Positions 14,931 to 16,934 of a stretch of DNA of 16,934 bases are shown here, one piece after another. Location of the stretch: the NCBI GenBank assembly GCA_963643035.1, contig CAVIKO010000041.1:1-16934 (forward strand), written 5' to 3'. Numbering within the stretch: position 1 is the first letter of the stretch; every line of letters starts with the position of its first letter. Under the pieces are notes generated by a model that saw only the letters and a list, made by a program, of their open reading frames with translations, was not told the origin of the DNA and did not search any database. The translations under genes were made by a program, and so were the position numbers. This DNA is from UMGS1696 sp963643035 (GTDB taxonomy: Bacteria; Bacillota; Clostridia; Oscillospirales; CAG-272).

Positions 14931-14959
14931 TTGACTTTCTGTGTTCTTTATGCTATACT
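14931..14959 (+). promoter_or_regulatory. Sigma-A promoter upstream of the CNNM gene
   Basis: TTGACT (14931-14936) and TATACT (14954-14959) are exactly 17 bases apart. The predicted start is near 14966. The CNNM ATG is at 15263, so the leader is about 295 bases, far longer than the other leaders in this window. No closer promoter with an acceptable -10 box was found. Confidence 0.8.
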
Positions 14960-14995
14960 ATTGGCAATCACTTTGAAACGGAGGACTTTGTCACT

Positions 14996-15142
14996 ATGGA
15001 CGACGGCGATGGCGCGGATTGTAATCGATCGCGTGCGAAAACCACATATGTCGCCTGTGAAACCCGAACATGTAAGGCATTTCTGCGCTCCCACATAGGG
15101 TACAGGTATGCCTTTTTGCAGTTTCTCCGGCTATTGACCTAA
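14996..15142 (+). CDS. Possible small ORF (48 codons) in the CNNM leader
   Basis: An ATG at 14996 lies 11 bases after GGAGG (14980-14984) and opens 48 codons ending in TAA. The predicted peptide starts MDDGDGADCN, has three cysteines, and ends with the hydrophobic YAFLQFLRLLT. I recognise no family. The ORF runs across helices A to C of the leader, so its translation would change their folding, as in a leader-peptide attenuator. The spacing to the ribosome site is long, and the frame may be chance. Either reading fits the sequence. Confidence 0.25.
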   Translation: MDDGDGADCNRSRAKTTYVACETRTCKAFLRSHIGYRYAFLQFLRLLT

Positions 15143-15160
15143 TTTTTTCCTGCTGCCCGA

Positions 15161-15182
15161 TGACATGTGCGGCTGCATGTCA
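15161..15182 (+). repeat. Perfect palindromic hairpin in the CNNM leader
   Basis: TGACATG (15161-15167) is the exact reverse complement of CATGTCA (15176-15182), with an eight-base spacer that can close by two further G·U pairs. It could be an RNA hairpin or, as DNA, an operator for a dimeric regulator lying inside the transcribed leader. No T run follows, so it is not a terminator. Confidence 0.6.
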
Positions 15183-15262
15183 CCGAAATCGTCTGTGTCC
15201 GTGATGTCTTTGGCAGAAAAATCGACACTGCGGCACGATGGAATAGGAGGAAAAATTACCGT

Positions 15263-16660
15263 ATGGATTCATTATGGGGACAGCTTCTTCTCCAGTGTAT
15301 ACTGATTTTCTTAAACGCCATTTTCGCCTGTGCGGAGATCGCGGTTATTTCGGTAAATGAAGCAAAAGTCACAAAGTTAGAGGAATCCGGCAACCGACGA
15401 GCCAAAAAGCTCCACAAGCTAATCAAGCAACCTGCCAAATTTCTTTCCACTATCCAGATTGCCATCACACTGTCCGGCTTTCTCGGAAGTGCGTTCGCAG
15501 CGGACAATTTTGCCAATCGGCTGACCGAGCGATTGACTTCCACCGGTATTCCGATCTCGCAAAACACCCTGAAAACGATTGCCGTAGTGCTGACGACTCT
15601 CATTCTTTCGTATTTCACACTGATCCTTGGTGAGCTTGTTCCGAAACGACTGGCAATGCGCAAGAGTGAACAGATGGCTCTCGGAATGGCTCCGATGCTC
15701 TATGGGGTATCAAAGTTCTTTACACCGATTGTATGGCTTTTGTCTGCCTCCACAAACCTGGTACTCCATCTGCTTGGCATCGATCCGGATGAAGCAGATG
15801 AACAGGTGAGCGAGGAAGAGATCCGTCTGATGGTAGATGAAGGAAGCCAGAAGGGCGTCATCGATGAGCAGGAACAGGAAATGATCCAGAACGTATTCGA
15901 GTTCGATGATCTGACCGTGGAGGAATTCGCGACACATCGAACGGACGTTGCTGTGCTGTGGCTGGAGGACGACGATACAACGTGGGAGGATACCATCCAC
16001 GAAACGCGTCACTCCATGTATCCGGTCTGCGGCGAATCCATCGACGATGTGATCGGTGTGCTGAGTATGAAAGATTACTTCCGTCTCCGTGGTGCCGCGC
16101 GGGATGTCATTCTATCCGAAGCGGTTCGTCCGGCGTATTTTGTCCCCGGCGGGATTCACGCGGATGTGCTGTTCCGACAAATGAAGAAGACAAAGAATCA
16201 CTTTGCTGTTGTCCTTGACGAATACGGCGGTGTACTTGGCATCGTGACAATGAACGATTTGCTGGAACAGCTGGTTGGGGATCTGACAGATGACAACAGC
16301 GAACCGGAGGAATTAATTCCCGACATCGTAAAGATAGAGGGGGAGGACGATCTCTGGGAGGTACGGGGTGTCGCGCCGCTCAGTGATGTGGAAAAAGAGC
16401 TCGATATTACCCTGCCGACCGACAAATACGACACCATGGGCGGCTATGTATTCTCAACATACGGCAGCATTCCCGATGACGGTTCGGAATTTGATATCGA
16501 TATCGACAATCTGCACATCCACGTGACTGAGATCAAAGATCACCGGATCGTGCGCATGACGGTCAAGGTAGATCGCCCAGAGCCGGAAGAGGACGAAGAC
16601 GATCTAAAAGAAAAAGAAAAGAATAATAAGAATACTAAAGACAAGGAAAAGGACGAATAA
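15263..16660 (+). CDS. CNNM/CorC-family membrane protein (DUF21, CBS pair, CorC_HlyC domain), probable Mg2+ transporter
   Basis: A 465-residue protein of the family often labelled hemolysin C or CorC, now linked to Mg2+ (and Co2+) export (CNNM, MpfA, YhdP relatives). The DUF21 membrane domain covers about 1-185, with hydrophobic segments near 7-30, 60-80, 104-124 and 150-172, and the conserved ACAEIA (22-27) and GELVPKRLAM (123-132). The CBS pair spans about 215-345 and includes FAVVLDEYGGVLGIVTMNDLLE. The CorC_HlyC domain is about 355-436, with DKYDTMGGYVFS. After that comes a highly charged E/D/K/N tail to the end, without predicted fold. The ATG has AGGAGG 12 bases upstream, a long spacing. 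A single-gene unit, regulated by the unusual leader. Confidence 0.94.
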   Translation: MDSLWGQLLLQCILIFLNAIFACAEIAVISVNEAKVTKLEESGNRRAKKLHKLIKQPAKFLSTIQIAITLSGFLGSAFAADNFANRLTERLTSTGIPISQNTLKTIAVVLTTLILSYFTLILGELVPKRLAMRKSEQMALGMAPMLYGVSKFFTPIVWLLSASTNLVLHLLGIDPDEADEQVSEEEIRLMVDEGSQKGVIDEQEQEMIQNVFEFDDLTVEEFATHRTDVAVLWLEDDDTTWEDTIHETRHSMYPVCGESIDDVIGVLSMKDYFRLRGAARDVILSEAVRPAYFVPGGIHADVLFRQMKKTKNHFAVVLDEYGGVLGIVTMNDLLEQLVGDLTDDNSEPEELIPDIVKIEGEDDLWEVRGVAPLSDVEKELDITLPTDKYDTMGGYVFSTYGSIPDDGSEFDIDIDNLHIHVTEIKDHRIVRMTVKVDRPEPEEDEDDLKEKEKNNKNTKDKEKDE

Positions 16661-16733
16661 AGTCCCTGCTCGCTCGTCCTGTCCAAAATAGACTCTGTCA
16701 AATAGACAGTAAAAAAATATTGTATCAGAAATT

Positions 16734-16764
16734 CCACCTTGCTGTGCAGCAGGGTGGTATTTTT
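16734..16764 (+). terminator. Intrinsic terminator after the CNNM gene
   Basis: CCACCTTGCTG (16734-16744) pairs with CAGCAGGGTGG (16747-16757; one G·U), followed by TATTTTT. A run of A just upstream can pair with the T tail, so the element may work in both directions. It lies about 75 bases after the stop codon. A smaller hairpin CTGTC/GACAG lies near 16694-16708. Confidence 0.85.
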
Positions 16765-16934
16765 CATGCATCTGTGCGATGAAATTTCAACGGCATCATA
16801 CATTTGAGTCTCTGTTGGTAACGTTTTCAGATGTAAAAATAAAGATAGTACATTTCGGATTTGTTATTTATTTTAATTTCGTATTGTCTGTTTATTTGCC
16901 GCGGGCTTCCTTCGCTGTTTAAGTATGCTTGCAC
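16765..16934. other. AT-rich right edge, no supported gene
   Basis: No start signal, RNA gene or repeat is seen. A minus-strand open frame enters from the right edge and stops with TAA at 16873-16875. It encodes about 19 residues rich in K and R (ending in ANKQTIRN) and could be the tail of a convergent gene, which the near-symmetric terminator at 16734-16764 would then serve. This is a weak guess. Confidence 0.3.

Larger units (their letters stand above)
14966..15262 (+). promoter_or_regulatory. Long structured leader of the CNNM gene, candidate attenuator or riboswitch
   Basis: Three helices are seen. Helix A pairs GGCGA (15005-15009) with TCGCC (15051-15055) and encloses a GCGCG/CGCGT hairpin (15012-15016 with 15030-15034). 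Helix B pairs CCTGT (15054-15058) with ACAGG (15102-15106) and ACCC (15062-15065) with GGGT (15098-15101), with a three-base bulge. Helix C pairs AAGGCAT (15074-15080) with ATGCCTT (15108-15114) and is followed by T to 15117, like a terminator. B excludes both A (shared bases 15054-15055) and C (crossed pairing). This is the layout of a terminator/antiterminator switch. I could not match it to any riboswitch class I know, and the ligand is unknown. Confidence 0.45.

Noticed and set aside
14966..15120. 6S RNA, SRP RNA or tmRNA in the CNNM leader
   Set aside because: The characteristic features were not found: no long rod with a central bubble closing 5' to 3' ends, no SRP apical loop, no tRNA-like ends.
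14810..15142. Longer version (110 codons) of the leader ORF
   Set aside because: Its start lies upstream of the predicted promoter and has no ribosome site, so only the shorter form from 14996 could be translated from that transcript.
15134..15163. Second promoter close to the CNNM gene (TTGACC at 15134)
   Set aside because: At 16-18 bases downstream there is only CCGATG-like sequence, not an acceptable -10 box.

Overview
The window reads as a chromosomal segment of a Gram-positive anaerobe-like bacterium, most likely a member of the Clostridia. The support is indirect. Shine-Dalgarno sequences are strong (AGGAGG type), and every promoter seen is a sigma-A type with a 17-base spacer. There are adjacent DnaD-domain and DnaC/DnaI-type genes (a Firmicutes helicase-loading pair), a YwlE-type CTGNTCRS phosphatase, and lipoproteins with lipobox signals. 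No mobile element, CRISPR array, integrase or rRNA is visible, and the genes are ordinary housekeeping or transport genes.

Left part (1-6669, all minus strand). One long, tightly packed gene string runs leftward from a promoter at 6726-6754. In transcription order it holds: dCMP deaminase, an unrecognised lipoprotein, a low-molecular-weight (YwlE-like arginine) phosphatase, RimI acetyltransferase, TsaD (tRNA t6A synthesis), a DnaD-domain protein, a DnaC/DnaI-like helicase loader, a sugar-phosphate isomerase/epimerase-like TIM barrel, and a PAP2 phosphatase cut by the window edge. Several junctions overlap (ATGA twice, TAATG once), so translation is probably coupled. Nucleotide supply, translation fidelity and replication initiation would share one transcript.

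Middle (6670-9640). A divergent promoter drives a single plus-strand gene, a cytoplasmic GH38 alpha-mannosidase, ended by a long terminator hairpin. Converging on it from the right is a tRNA-Thr(CGT) gene with its own near-consensus promoter. A perfect 15-base inverted repeat brackets the tRNA, so the 5' leader and 3' trailer of the precursor can pair and the trailer side runs straight into a U-rich tract.

Right-middle (9640-14672, minus strand). A complete branched-chain amino-acid ABC transporter operon, livK-livH-livM-livG-livF, starts from a promoter at 14644-14672. A long hairpin sits in the 187-base livK-livH gap, and the last three gene junctions are close or overlapping.

Right part (14673-16934). 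A 710-base stretch without a recognised gene separates livK from a plus-strand CNNM/CorC-type membrane protein. It holds a good promoter (14931-14959) followed by about 295 bases of leader. The leader contains mutually exclusive helices, a terminator-like hairpin, a possible 48-codon ORF and a perfect 7-base-pair palindrome. This leader and the tRNA leader-trailer helix are the two parts of the window that ordinary annotation would miss. The CNNM gene ends at a clear intrinsic terminator, followed by AT-rich sequence to the edge.
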